Below are positions 1 to 7,016 of a stretch of 64,000 nt of DNA, piece after piece. The position numbers and the translations under genes are program-made. The notes under the pieces were generated by a model. The model saw only the letters and a program-made list of their open reading frames with translations, made no database searches and had not been told where the DNA came from. This DNA is from JBBQRS01 sp038214535 (lineage in GTDB: Bacteria > Chloroflexota > Anaerolineae > CG2-30-64-16), in contig JBBQRS010000008.1 in assembly GCA_038214535.1 (NCBI GenBank), forward strand, positions 6,601 through 70,600, read 5' to 3'. Position 1 is the stretch's first letter; each line of letters begins with the position of its first letter.

Positions 1-327
1 GTGGGGTTGCGGCGCGGCCGGCGCGACCCCGATCACATCCGCGTGGGCGACGCGCTGGACTTCTGGCGCGTGGAGGCGGCCGAGCCGGGTCGGTTGATGC
101 GCCTGCGCGCCGAGATGAAGGTGCCGGGCAAGGCGTGGCTCGAGTTTCAAGCGTTGCCGCACGCGGGGGGTCAGACGCTGATCATCCAGACGGCGTTCTT
201 CGAGCCGAAGGGCCTGTCGGGGTTCTTGTACTGGTACGTGCTTTATCCGTTTCACGCGTTCATCTTCAGCGGGATGATCCGCAAGGTCGCGCAGCGCGCG
301 GAATCGGCCACGAATTTCACGAATTGA
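1..327 (+). CDS. C-terminal part of a DUF2867/SDR-type protein (5' truncated by window)
   Basis: The frame is open from the first base, so the start lies outside the window. The roughly 108 residues seen (ALDFWRVEA, LEFQAL, then an aromatic run FLYWYVLYPFHAFIF near residues 75-90) resemble the DUF2867 domain found alone or at the end of NAD-binding SDR/YbjT-like proteins. No catalytic residues are visible. The last residues (ATNFTN) are encoded by a copy of the CCACGAATT intergenic repeat, so the stop codon is supplied by repeat DNA. Family assignment is by pattern recognition only. Confidence 0.6.
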   Translation: MGLRRGRRDPDHIRVGDALDFWRVEAAEPGRLMRLRAEMKVPGKAWLEFQALPHAGGQTLIIQTAFFEPKGLSGFLYWYVLYPFHAFIFSGMIRKVAQRAESATNFTN

Positions 328-334
328 CTACGAG

Positions 335-438
335 GTAGGGGCAAGGCGTTCCATCAACATAGACGCATTACGAACGATGTTGGAAAGAACACGATACATC
401 GGTCGCGAACAAATCGCCGAGGAACGCCTTGCCCCTAC
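335..438. repeat. 104-bp MITE-like inverted-repeat element, copy 1
   Basis: Perfect 18-bp terminal inverted repeats, GTAGGGGCAAGGCGTTCC at 335-352 and its complement at 421-438, enclose about 68 bp. The interior matches, in opposite orientation, the interior of a second copy at 3245-3349 (shared cores GATGTTGGAAAGAA and ACATCGGTCGCG). It lies just upstream of the GNAT gene. No target-site duplication is evident. Confidence 0.75.
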
Positions 439-458
439 TATGAATGAAAGGAATAACA

Positions 459-872
459 ATGCACTTGACGATTCATGACGAACCGGATGAAGCGGAATGG
501 AAGGCGATTGACCGCGGGCTGGAGGCGCACAGCGTCCAGTTCGCGCCGCCATTTGAATGGCGAAAATTGGCGATCTTTCTGCGCGACGAGGAGGGCGGCT
601 TGCTGGGCGGGCTGTTGGGCGCGACCTATTGGGGCTGGCTGTACGTCGAGACCCTCTACGTCGCAGATGAGTTGCGCGGGCAGGATTGGGGGACCAAGCT
701 GCTGGCGGAGGGCGAGGCGGAGGCGCTGCGCCGCGGCTGTCGCGCCGTGCATCTGGACACGATGTCCTATCAGGCGCTGCCCTTCTACGAAAAGTTCGGC
801 TACACGGTGTGGGGCACGCTGGAAAACTTCGTCGGGGGCCACGACCGCTATTTTCTGCAGAAACAGCTTTAG
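459..872 (+). CDS. GNAT family N-acetyltransferase
   Basis: A 137-residue protein with the GNAT acetyl-CoA-binding motif A: strand VETLYVADE (63-71), then RGQDWGTKLL (73-82) and a helix, followed by the usual C-terminal segment with LPFYEKFGY (107-115). It would transfer an acetyl group from acetyl-CoA to an amine; the substrate is unknown. I chose ATG 459 because it has an AAAGGA ribosome-binding site 5-10 bases upstream; an in-frame ATG at 444 is possible. The gene stands alone between a palindromic element and a convergent FG-GAP gene. Confidence 0.85.
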   Translation: MHLTIHDEPDEAEWKAIDRGLEAHSVQFAPPFEWRKLAIFLRDEEGGLLGGLLGATYWGWLYVETLYVADELRGQDWGTKLLAEGEAEALRRGCRAVHLDTMSYQALPFYEKFGYTVWGTLENFVGGHDRYFLQKQL

Positions 873-994
873 CCACGAATTGCACGAATTATCATGAATT
901 TTGAGAAGCCTATTCCCTTAGGCCTCGGCTTTCTGGTTTCACTCTGGAAACCAGATCCCTCAAATGATTCGTGGCAATTCGTGCAATTCGTGGC
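872..994. repeat. Inverted repeat filling the 3'-3' intergenic region
   Basis: Perfect 19-bp arms, 872-890 (GCCACGAATTGCACGAATT) and 976-994, bracket the whole space between two convergent genes. An inner hairpin (CTGGTTTC...GAAACCAG) lies near 932-953. The first base of the left arm is the last base of the acetyltransferase stop codon. The same CCACGAATTNCACGAATT family occurs at 307-327, 5540-5560 and 40560-40590. It could act as a bidirectional terminator. Confidence 0.65.
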
Positions 995-1001
995 TGATGG
1001 A

Positions 1002-2081
1002 TTAGCCCAGGTTCTCGTAGAGGACGAGGCCGTCTTTGCCGGGGGCCACGAGATCGAGGCGTCCGTTGCCGGTGAGATCGGCCAGGGCGAAGAGGATGCC
1101 GCAGCCCTTGCCGACGCCGGGCGGGCCGTAGACAATCACCTCTTTGCTGAACGATTCGCCGTTCCACTTGAAGTAGTAGATGCCCACGTCTTCGAACTCG
1201 CCGGGGTCGTTCCCGTTGTGAGCGCGATAACGCTGGCCGGTGATCAGCTCCGGCGCGCCGTCGCCGTCAATGTCGGCCCATTGCAGGTCGTGATACTGTG
1301 ACTTGTAGGGGTCAATGGGGTGGCGCAGCCAGGTGCGCGCGCCGTCCGCGCCGATGCGTTGTTCCCACCAGTCGAGCCCGAAGCGGTGCGCCTGACCGAC
1401 GATCAGGTCGTTCAGCCCGTCGCCGTTCACGTCCACCACCAGCACCGGCACGCTGGCGTATTCCAGATCGAAATCCCCGTGGAAGACCCATTCGCCGCTC
1501 CACGGGTCGGCGGGCGCTTCCAGCCAGCCGTGCTTGAGCACGAAATCGCCGCGCCCGTCGCCGTTGATGTCGCCGAAGCCGACCCCGTGGTCCTGCTTCT
1601 CCGCGTAGATTGTATGCGCCTCGAAGCGGCCCGTGCCGCGGCGCTGCGCGTCGGTCACCAGCTTGTAGACCACCAGCGGGCCGTTGGGCGTGTTCGGCAC
1701 GATCTCGAGCTGGCCGTCGCCGTCCACGTCCCACAGGCGCACCGTCTCGATGTTGTCCATCTTGGCGATCTCATGTTCCGGCCACTGGGCGTTGGGGTCG
1801 CCGGGGTTCTCGCGCCAGTGCAGGGCGTCGCCGAACCAGCCGCCGGTGATGAAGTCGAGCCGCCCGTTCCCGTTGACATCCATCGGGAGGGTGGAGAAGT
1901 CGTCGTAGTATTCGCCATATTCAGGAATCTGGCCGATGAAATGGCGGTTGGCGATACTGGGCGTCTCGTACCAGTACGCGCCGGAGACGATCTCTGGCTT
2001 GCCGTCGCCGTCCACGTCGAAGACGCCGGCGGATTCGTAACGTTCGAGGGCGATGAAGTGTTTGCGGAAGCGAATTGACAT
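1002..2081 (-). CDS. FG-GAP/VCBS repeat protein
   Basis: A 359-residue protein built from seven copies of a calcium-loop motif of the form D-x-(D/N)-G-(D/N)-G, at about residues 22, 68, 118, 171, 217, 270 and 335, each followed by hydrophobic strand sequence. This is the pattern of FG-GAP/VCBS seven-bladed propellers, which usually bind ligands or carbohydrates outside the cell. No signal peptide is visible, so it may be cytoplasmic or exported by another route. The ATG is preceded by AAAGGAG about 10 bases upstream. It lies 85 bp downstream of a Gfo/Idh/MocA gene on the same strand, suggesting a shared transcript, possibly for sugar metabolism. Confidence 0.8.
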   Translation of the reverse strand: MSIRFRKHFIALERYESAGVFDVDGDGKPEIVSGAYWYETPSIANRHFIGQIPEYGEYYDDFSTLPMDVNGNGRLDFITGGWFGDALHWRENPGDPNAQWPEHEIAKMDNIETVRLWDVDGDGQLEIVPNTPNGPLVVYKLVTDAQRRGTGRFEAHTIYAEKQDHGVGFGDINGDGRGDFVLKHGWLEAPADPWSGEWVFHGDFDLEYASVPVLVVDVNGDGLNDLIVGQAHRFGLDWWEQRIGADGARTWLRHPIDPYKSQYHDLQWADIDGDGAPELITGQRYRAHNGNDPGEFEDVGIYYFKWNGESFSKEVIVYGPPGVGKGCGILFALADLTGNGRLDLVAPGKDGLVLYENLG

Positions 2082-2115
2082 AAGCCGAATAACTCCTTTG
2101 TGGTGTTGTATGGTT

Positions 2116-2143
2116 CGTGGTGCGGACGGGAGTCCGCACCACG
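2116..2143. repeat. Short perfect palindrome between two minus-strand genes
   Basis: Arms CGTGGTGCGGAC (2116-2127) and GTCCGCACCACG (2132-2143) with a 4-base loop form a strong hairpin between the oxidoreductase and FG-GAP genes. It is followed by a TTACGAGCGCACTAT segment resembling the 44.5 kb palindromes. No T-run follows on the minus strand. Confidence 0.55.
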
Positions 2144-2166
2144 AGCAAGACGGTCTTACGAGCGCA

Positions 2167-3222
2167 CTATGAGCCGTGGATGAGCCGGATGTAGTCGCGG
2201 GCGATACGCAGGTCTTCCAGGGCCTCGGCAGCTTCGCAGGGTGGGCGCGCCTCGCCGCGAATTGCCGCGAGGAAGTTGCTCGCCTGCTGGCGCATGGCGT
2301 GAACCCACGGCAGTTGCGGGATGACCGTTTCGGGCGCGACGTCGCCGGGGTCGCGGAAGATCTCGACCCGGCCGGGACGGTTGCAGGCCAGCGGCGCGGG
2401 CAGCTCCAGCTTGATGTAGCCCCGCTCGAAGCAGATCAGCGCCGATTCCTGCCAGTCAATTGTCGTGCGGTAAGGCGACATCTCGATAGTGCACGCGACG
2501 CCGCTCTCGCTCTGCCCGGCCAGCAGCACGCCCGACGGGTCGGCGTAGGTCACGCGGTACGGCTCGCCCAGCAGATAGCGCATCAGATTGACCTGGTGGA
2601 TATAGTAGTTCACGAAGGCGACGTATTGCTTGAAGGTTTCGGCGTCCATGTCGGGCGGGGCGGGATCGCGCGGCAGGTCGGGGTAGGGCGCGGGGTCGCG
2701 GATCAGGTCGTTGAAGCCGCCGGCGATCCAGTCGCCCGCGGGCATCAGGATGCGCACGTAGGTCATGTGACCCAGCTCGCCGGTCTCCTTCAGGCGCGCG
2801 ATCTCGGCGCGGGCGACAGTGGTGGCGGGGTCGCTGCGTTTGTGATAGCCCAGCATCCACCACGCGCCGCTTTCCGCGACGGCGGACACCAGCCGCTCGC
2901 CCACCGGCACGGACGCGGCCAGCGGCTTTTCCGTGAACACGGGCGTCCCGGCCTGCAACAGTTCGGGGATCAGCACGCCGTGACGGTCGAACGGCTGGGT
3001 GGCGACGATGCCGTCCAGCGTCTCCGCGGCGAGCATCTCGGCGTGAGAGGGGTAGACGCGCGGCACGCCGTAGCGCGCGGCGACCTGCTGGCCCAGCGCC
3101 GCGCGCACTTCGGCGATGGCGACAACCTCGCAGTCGGGCAGGGCGGCGTAATTCTTCAGGTGGGCGCACTGGCCCATGCTGCCCACACCGACGAAACCGA
3201 TACGCACTTTGGACTCCGGCAT
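2167..3222 (-). CDS. Gfo/Idh/MocA family oxidoreductase
   Basis: A 351-residue NAD(P)-dependent oxidoreductase. The N-terminal Rossmann fold shows the GxGxxG-type loop VGVGSMG (11-17), and the family signature EKP occurs at 98-100. The C-terminal part matches the GFO_IDH_MocA beta-sheet domain. Members oxidise or reduce sugars, inositols and their derivatives; the substrate cannot be read from sequence. ATG 3222 has AAGGAG 5-10 bases upstream. An upstream in-frame start at 3321 would run through the 3245-3349 repeat element and is rejected. Probably co-transcribed with the FG-GAP gene. Confidence 0.85.
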   Translation of the reverse strand: MPESKVRIGFVGVGSMGQCAHLKNYAALPDCEVVAIAEVRAALGQQVAARYGVPRVYPSHAEMLAAETLDGIVATQPFDRHGVLIPELLQAGTPVFTEKPLAASVPVGERLVSAVAESGAWWMLGYHKRSDPATTVARAEIARLKETGELGHMTYVRILMPAGDWIAGGFNDLIRDPAPYPDLPRDPAPPDMDAETFKQYVAFVNYYIHQVNLMRYLLGEPYRVTYADPSGVLLAGQSESGVACTIEMSPYRTTIDWQESALICFERGYIKLELPAPLACNRPGRVEIFRDPGDVAPETVIPQLPWVHAMRQQASNFLAAIRGEARPPCEAAEALEDLRIARDYIRLIHGS

Positions 3223-3244
3223 ATGGCGCTCCTTTGCGATGAGT

Positions 3245-3349
3245 GTAGGGGCAAGGCGTTCCCCGGTGATATGTTGCGCGACCGATGTAGCGCTTTCTTT
3301 CCAACATCGCTTGTTAAGCACGCAATTGGGAGGAACGCCTTGCCCCTAC
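3245..3349. repeat. 105-bp MITE-like inverted-repeat element, copy 2
   Basis: The same 18-bp arms as the element at 335-438 (3245-3262 and 3332-3349), with the interior in reverse orientation. It sits just upstream of the oxidoreductase start codon on the minus strand, so it may contribute to that gene's 5' region. Confidence 0.75.
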
Positions 3350-3418
3350 GGCTACGATTTGTGATAAGGATAACGGGAAGATCGGGGAAGGGCAAGTTGC
3401 GCCGCGCGGATTTTTTGC

Positions 3419-3545
3419 TCACGCGGAGGCGCGGAGACGCGGAGGATTCTTTGATTTTCGGAGAGCCTGAGTCGAGGTAAGCAGGCCAATCGCACGGCGC
3501 GCGATGATTGGCTTAATTCTTCCGCGTCTCCGCGTCTCCGCGTGA
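3419..3545. repeat. GCGGAGACGCGGAGG inverted repeat
   Basis: A left arm of GCGGAG units (3419-3445) and the complementary GTCTCCGC units (3519-3545) flank 73 bp. The same family forms the inverted repeat at 51116-51182. The right arm ends six bases before a TATAAT hexamer that may drive the next gene. Confidence 0.6.
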
Positions 3546-3551
3546 TTGGTG

Positions 3552-3557
3552 TATAAT
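3552..3557 (+). promoter_or_regulatory. Possible -10 hexamer upstream of small acidic protein
   Basis: TATAAT at 3552-3557 lies 41 bases before the ATG at 3599, and AGAGGAG at 3582-3588 is a good ribosome-binding site. No convincing -35 is visible at 16-18 bp, because that region is repeat DNA. Confidence 0.4.
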
Positions 3558-3598
3558 GCCGCTGAAGAACAGACAACTTTCAGAGGAGCGGAGACGCG

Positions 3599-3835
3599 AT
3601 GATTAACATCTATGACGAGAGCAACGACCAGTTATTGGGGACGATCACCGAGTCGCAACTGGTCTTCCTGACCGGGGAGATGGAGGAGGAATCCACCACC
3701 GACCGCGACTATTACGTCAATGTTGCGACGGTGGACATGATGGAAGCGGAGGGGGGCGACAAGGAGTTGATCGCCCTCCTGCGCAAAGCGCTGGGCAAGC
3801 GTGAGGACATGGACATCCGCTGGGAGCCGGCATAG
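3599..3835 (+). CDS. Small acidic protein of unknown function
   Basis: A 78-residue acidic protein (MINIYDES..., ending DIRWEPA). I recognise the general pattern of a small conserved family seen in Chloroflexi and cyanobacteria (IYD..., GxIxExQLxFL, E-E-E, DxRDYYxN) but no function. It has no membrane segment or metal motif. A clear SD (AGAGGAG) precedes the ATG and a TATAAT lies 41 bp upstream. The next gene starts 8 bp downstream, so it may lead a three-gene operon with the small protein and nucleotidyltransferase that follow. Confidence 0.7.
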   Translation: MINIYDESNDQLLGTITESQLVFLTGEMEEESTTDRDYYVNVATVDMMEAEGGDKELIALLRKALGKREDMDIRWEPA

Positions 3836-3843
3836 CCGGAACC

Positions 3844-4122
3844 ATGAGCGCGCCGCTGTCGGATACGCCGCCGGAGGTCGAGGAAGTGCAGATCGCGTTG
3901 CTGCGCGACCTGCCGCCGTGGCATAATCTGCACGTGGCGGCCGGGATGTGGGACGCTGCCCGGCGGTTGATGTTGGCAGGTTTACGCGCCGAGGATCCCG
4001 ATGCGCCGCCGGAGGTTTTGCAACGGCGTCTGATGGACCTGCTGCTTGGGCCGGAGATCGCGGCCAGGGTGTATGGGGCCGTTGCAATGGGAGAAGGCAC
4101 GTGGCGCAACAACCCGGCCTGA
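3844..4122 (+). CDS. Small protein paired with a nucleotidyltransferase (putative antitoxin-like partner)
   Basis: A 92-residue, mostly helical protein. Key features are DTPPEVEEVQIALLRDLPPW, a central helix with RRLMLAGLRAEDP, and a C-terminal LLLGPEIAARVYG. I recognise the layout from small proteins encoded immediately upstream of stand-alone nucleotidyltransferases, but not a named family. It overlaps the next gene by 22 bp, which implies translational coupling. Function is inferred only from the pairing; it could be an antitoxin or a regulatory subunit. Confidence 0.6.
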   Translation: MSAPLSDTPPEVEEVQIALLRDLPPWHNLHVAAGMWDAARRLMLAGLRAEDPDAPPEVLQRRLMDLLLGPEIAARVYGAVAMGEGTWRNNPA

Positions 4123-4688
4123 TCGAGGTGATGGTGTTGGCCGCTGACGCTCTCGACGCGCTGCATGTTCCTTATTACATCGGCGGCTCGATCGCCAGCA
4201 CTCACTATGGCATCGCGCGCTTCACACAGGATATTGATCTGGTTGCCGATTTGCGCCCGGAACATGCTGCACCACTTGCAGGGCTGCTCGATAAACAGTT
4301 TTACCTGGATCGAAGCACCATTCGTCACGAGATCAACCGGCGCGGTAGCTTCAATCTGATCCATCTCGCTACCGGCATCAAGGTGGATATCTTCGTCCAG
4401 AAGAATCGGCCATTCGAGAAATCGCAGTTTGCGCGGCGTCAGCCTGTTGACCTCGGCCTCGACCCGCCGCGCTCTCTGTCGTTCGCCAGCGTGGAAGACA
4501 CGATCCTTGCCAAGCTGGAGTGGTATCGTAAGGGCGGTGAGGTCTCCGACCGCCAGTGGTCCGATGTGCAGGCGGTTCTCAAGCGACAACGCGAGCGGCT
4601 CGATCGAGATTATCTGCGCCGGTGGGCCCTGGAGTTAGGTGTCTCGGATTTGCTGGAACTCGCCCTGGTTGACGCGGGTGTTGCGTAG
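4101..4688 (+). CDS. Nucleotidyltransferase-fold protein (AbiEii/MenT-like)
   Basis: A 195-residue minimal nucleotidyltransferase. It shows the GGS motif (28-30) followed by the catalytic DID (44-46) and a third acidic strand VDIF with Asp96, the usual layout of Pol-beta-type nucleotidyltransferases. Related proteins include AbiEii and MenT toxins and housekeeping transferases, so a toxin role is only a possibility. GTG 4101 is chosen: GGGAGAAGG lies just upstream, and the much longer frame upstream overlaps the preceding gene. It overlaps that partner by 22 bp. Confidence 0.75.
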   Translation: MAQQPGLIEVMVLAADALDALHVPYYIGGSIASTHYGIARFTQDIDLVADLRPEHAAPLAGLLDKQFYLDRSTIRHEINRRGSFNLIHLATGIKVDIFVQKNRPFEKSQFARRQPVDLGLDPPRSLSFASVEDTILAKLEWYRKGGEVSDRQWSDVQAVLKRQRERLDRDYLRRWALELGVSDLLELALVDAGVA

Positions 4689-4790
4689 AATCCAGGGCGG
4701 GGAGACCCGCCCCTACGGGGACAAGCGTGATCGGTGGTGTAGGGGAGAGGTTTCCTCACCCTTCGCCCTGTCCCACATTCGGCGGGATCA

Positions 4791-5522
4791 TTACCTCAGC
4801 CGCTCGCCGCCGTCCACGGGCAGCAGGACGCCGGTGATGTAGGGGGCTTTGGCGAGAAAGACGACCGCATCCGCCACGTCTTCGGCTGTACCCCAGCGCC
4901 CCAGCAACGTGCGTTTGGCCGTGGCTGCGTTTTGCGCCTCGGTGTAATCGGGCGGGGGCAGCACCGGGCCGGGCGCGACGGCGTTCACCCGCACGGCGGG
5001 CGCAAGCTCCTGCGCCAGCCCATAGGTGAGGTTGAGCAACCCGGCTTTCGCGGCGGAGTGGGCGAGGAAGTTAGGGAACGGCTTGAGCGCCGACAGGTCC
5101 ACGATGTTGATGATCGCGCCGTTGCCGTGCGCCGTGAGATAGGGCGAGGCGGCTTTGGCGCACAGGAATGCGCCCTTCAGATCCACGTCCACCTTGGCAT
5201 CCCACATCTCCTCCGTCAACTCCTCCCACGGAGTGCGTTGCCAGACGGAGGCGCTATTTACCAGCACGTCGAGGCGACCGAAGCGTGCGATGGCCGCGTC
5301 CACCATCGCCTGCACCTGCGCGCCCTGCGCGACGTCGGCCTGGAACGCGAGCGCCTGCCGGCCACGCGCTTCGATCTCCGCGACGGTCTGTGTGGACGCG
5401 GCGGCGGAAGTGTTGTAGTTCATCACGATATCGGCCCCTGCGTCGGCCAGCGCCAGTGAGATGGCCTTGCCCACGCGGACTGCCCCGCCGGTGACCAGCG
5501 CGACTTTGCCGTTAAGATCCAT
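4791..5522 (-). CDS. SDR family protein, pteridine-reductase-like, lacking the catalytic Tyr
   Basis: A 243-residue short-chain dehydrogenase/reductase. The cofactor loop TGGAVRVG (11-18) and LVNSASVW (87-94) are present, and the N-terminal signature resembles FolM/PTR1-type pteridine reductases. In place of the SDR Ser there is Asp142 (NIVDLSAL), as in pteridine reductases. Thirteen residues later, where the catalytic Tyr of YxxxK should be, there is His155, with Lys159 retained (HSAAK). The enzyme may therefore have altered chemistry or be inactive. ATG 5522 follows AAAAAGGAG; the longer upstream frame has no coding character. Confidence 0.8.
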   Translation of the reverse strand: MDLNGKVALVTGGAVRVGKAISLALADAGADIVMNYNTSAAASTQTVAEIEARGRQALAFQADVAQGAQVQAMVDAAIARFGRLDVLVNSASVWQRTPWEELTEEMWDAKVDVDLKGAFLCAKAASPYLTAHGNGAIINIVDLSALKPFPNFLAHSAAKAGLLNLTYGLAQELAPAVRVNAVAPGPVLPPPDYTEAQNAATAKRTLLGRWGTAEDVADAVVFLAKAPYITGVLLPVDGGERLR

Positions 5523-5797
5523 GGGTTTGCTCCTTTTTTGCACCGAATTACACGAATGATGCGAAGAAAATGATAGCTTCGGTCGAGTATACCATGTCTC
5601 AGGCAGGCCGGGCGAAAGCCACGCCTGGACGTATTGCATTTTCGGGGCAACCCACCGCGGTGTCGAGCTGAGGCCCACCGTTTGGGCCGAAGCATCTCGA
5701 ATTCCGAAGCGAGACCCTTCGCTAGAGACCAAGCGTAACGTGCTTTGAAGGGTTAACCCGCTCAGGGTGACAATCTCGCTCGCTACGCCCTATGTTG
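5523..5797. other. Noncoding region between divergent genes
   Basis: No coding frame is convincing here. It holds a CCGAATTACACGAAT repeat fragment just upstream of the SDR gene and a GAGACCCTTCGC...CTCAGGGTGACA segment (about 5705-5775) of the type often seen as dispersed bacterial repeats. It carries the upstream region of the hydroxyproline operon. Confidence 0.4.
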
Positions 5798-5826
5798 TTG
5801 CCGGAGCGGAAATTCCCGGCTATGAT
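5798..5826 (+). promoter_or_regulatory. Putative sigma70 promoter of the hydroxyproline operon
   Basis: TTGCCG (5798-5803) and TATGAT (5821-5826) are separated by 17 bp, with the ATG of the epimerase gene 39 bases further on. GTGAGG at 5854-5859 could serve as the ribosome-binding site. Confidence 0.45.
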
Positions 5827-5865
5827 AGGGCGGCTTTGCACAATCTATTCCCAATGTGAGGCGTC

Positions 5866-6900
5866 ATGCGTTTCAAGCGAATCATCTCCGCGATTGATTC
5901 ACACACCGAGGGCGAGCCGGCGCGCGTGGTGATCGGCGGCGTGCCGCACGTGCCCGGCGAGACGATGCTGGACAAGTGGCGTTGGGCCAAAACCCACCTC
6001 GATGACCTGCGCACGATGCTGATGTTCGAGCCGCGCGGCAGCGCGATCTACTCCGGCAGCATCATCACCACGCCCGCGACGCCGGGGGCCGATCTGGGCG
6101 TGATTTTCATCGAGACCAGCGGCTTCCTGCCGATGTGCGGCCACGGCGCGATTGCTACGGCGACGGTGATCGTCGAGGCTGGGCTGGTGGAGGTGACCGA
6201 ACCCGTGACGGAGCTGACGCTGGACACCCCGGCGGGGCTGGTGAAGGCGCGCATTCGCGTGGAAGATGGCATCGCACAGGATGTGACGATCCAGAACGTG
6301 CCGTCCTTCGCCTACCGGCTCGATCAGGTCGTGGACGTGCCGGGGCTGGGCCGCGTGACGCTGGATATCGGCTACGGCGGCAACTTCTACGCCGTAGTGG
6401 ACGCGGCGCAGGTGGGACTGGAGATTGACCCGGCGCACGCCCGCCAGGTGATTGACCTGGGCAATCGGATTCGCGACGCGATCTACGAGCAGGTGGAGGT
6501 GCGCCACCCGGAGAACCCGGAGATCAACACCTGTTCGCACGTGCGCTTCATCGCCGCGCCCAGGGACCCGCGCGCCACCACGCGCAACGCGGTGCTCTAC
6601 TCCGCGGAGGCGATTGACCGGTCGCCGTGCGGCACGGGCACGTCGGCGGAGATGGCGGTGCGCCACGCGCGCGGCGTGCAAAAGTTGGGCGATGAGTTCG
6701 TGAGCGAAAGCATCATCGGCAGCATCTTCTACGGCAATCTGGTGGAGGAGACCAAAGTTGGGCCGTACACGGCGGTCGTGCCCACCATCCGCGGCAGCGC
6801 CTACGTCACCGGCATCCAGCAGTTCGTGCTCGACCCGCGCGACCCGTGGCCGAACGGCTTCTTCCTCGGCGCGCCCAGCCGCTGGGGCGCAGAGATTTAA
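5866..6900 (+). CDS. 4-hydroxyproline epimerase / proline racemase family
   Basis: A 344-residue member of the proline racemase family. Both catalytic cysteines are visible: Cys91 in MCGHG and Cys255 in SPCGTGTS. This indicates a two-base epimerase or racemase rather than the dehydratase branch, which has Thr at the second site. By context it probably converts trans-4-hydroxy-L-proline to cis-4-hydroxy-D-proline, because an FAD oxidoreductase, a 2Fe-2S subunit, a second flavoprotein and a DHDPS-like deaminase follow. Proline racemase cannot be excluded. The stop codon is directly followed by a TAGACAGGATTTACAGG repeat. Confidence 0.88.
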   Translation: MRFKRIISAIDSHTEGEPARVVIGGVPHVPGETMLDKWRWAKTHLDDLRTMLMFEPRGSAIYSGSIITTPATPGADLGVIFIETSGFLPMCGHGAIATATVIVEAGLVEVTEPVTELTLDTPAGLVKARIRVEDGIAQDVTIQNVPSFAYRLDQVVDVPGLGRVTLDIGYGGNFYAVVDAAQVGLEIDPAHARQVIDLGNRIRDAIYEQVEVRHPENPEINTCSHVRFIAAPRDPRATTRNAVLYSAEAIDRSPCGTGTSAEMAVRHARGVQKLGDEFVSESIIGSIFYGNLVEETKVGPYTAVVPTIRGSAYVTGIQQFVLDPRDPWPNGFFLGAPSRWGAEI

Positions 6901-6901
6901 T

Positions 6902-6992
6902 AGACAGGATTTACAGGATTTACAGGATGAAAAGGAAATCAGATTCATTGCGCCCTATTCTTCCAATCCTGTAAATCCTGTAAATCCTGTCT
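6902..6992. repeat. 27-bp perfect inverted repeat of ACAGGATTT units
   Basis: The arms at 6902-6928 and 6966-6992 are perfect complements made of tandem ACAGGATTT units and flank 37 bp. The left arm starts one base after the TAA stop of the epimerase gene. Related units lie at 19187-19213, 20908-20932, 21080-21105 and 30175-30184. It sits between two genes of one operon. Confidence 0.7.
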
Positions 6993-7016
6993 TCTTTGGA
7001 AAGGGAACAAAGCCGC

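Noticed and set aside
2176..3480. 434-codon plus-strand frame opposite the oxidoreductase
   Set aside because: Runs through the repeat element and lacks any domain; Rossmann and EKP motifs are on the minus strand.
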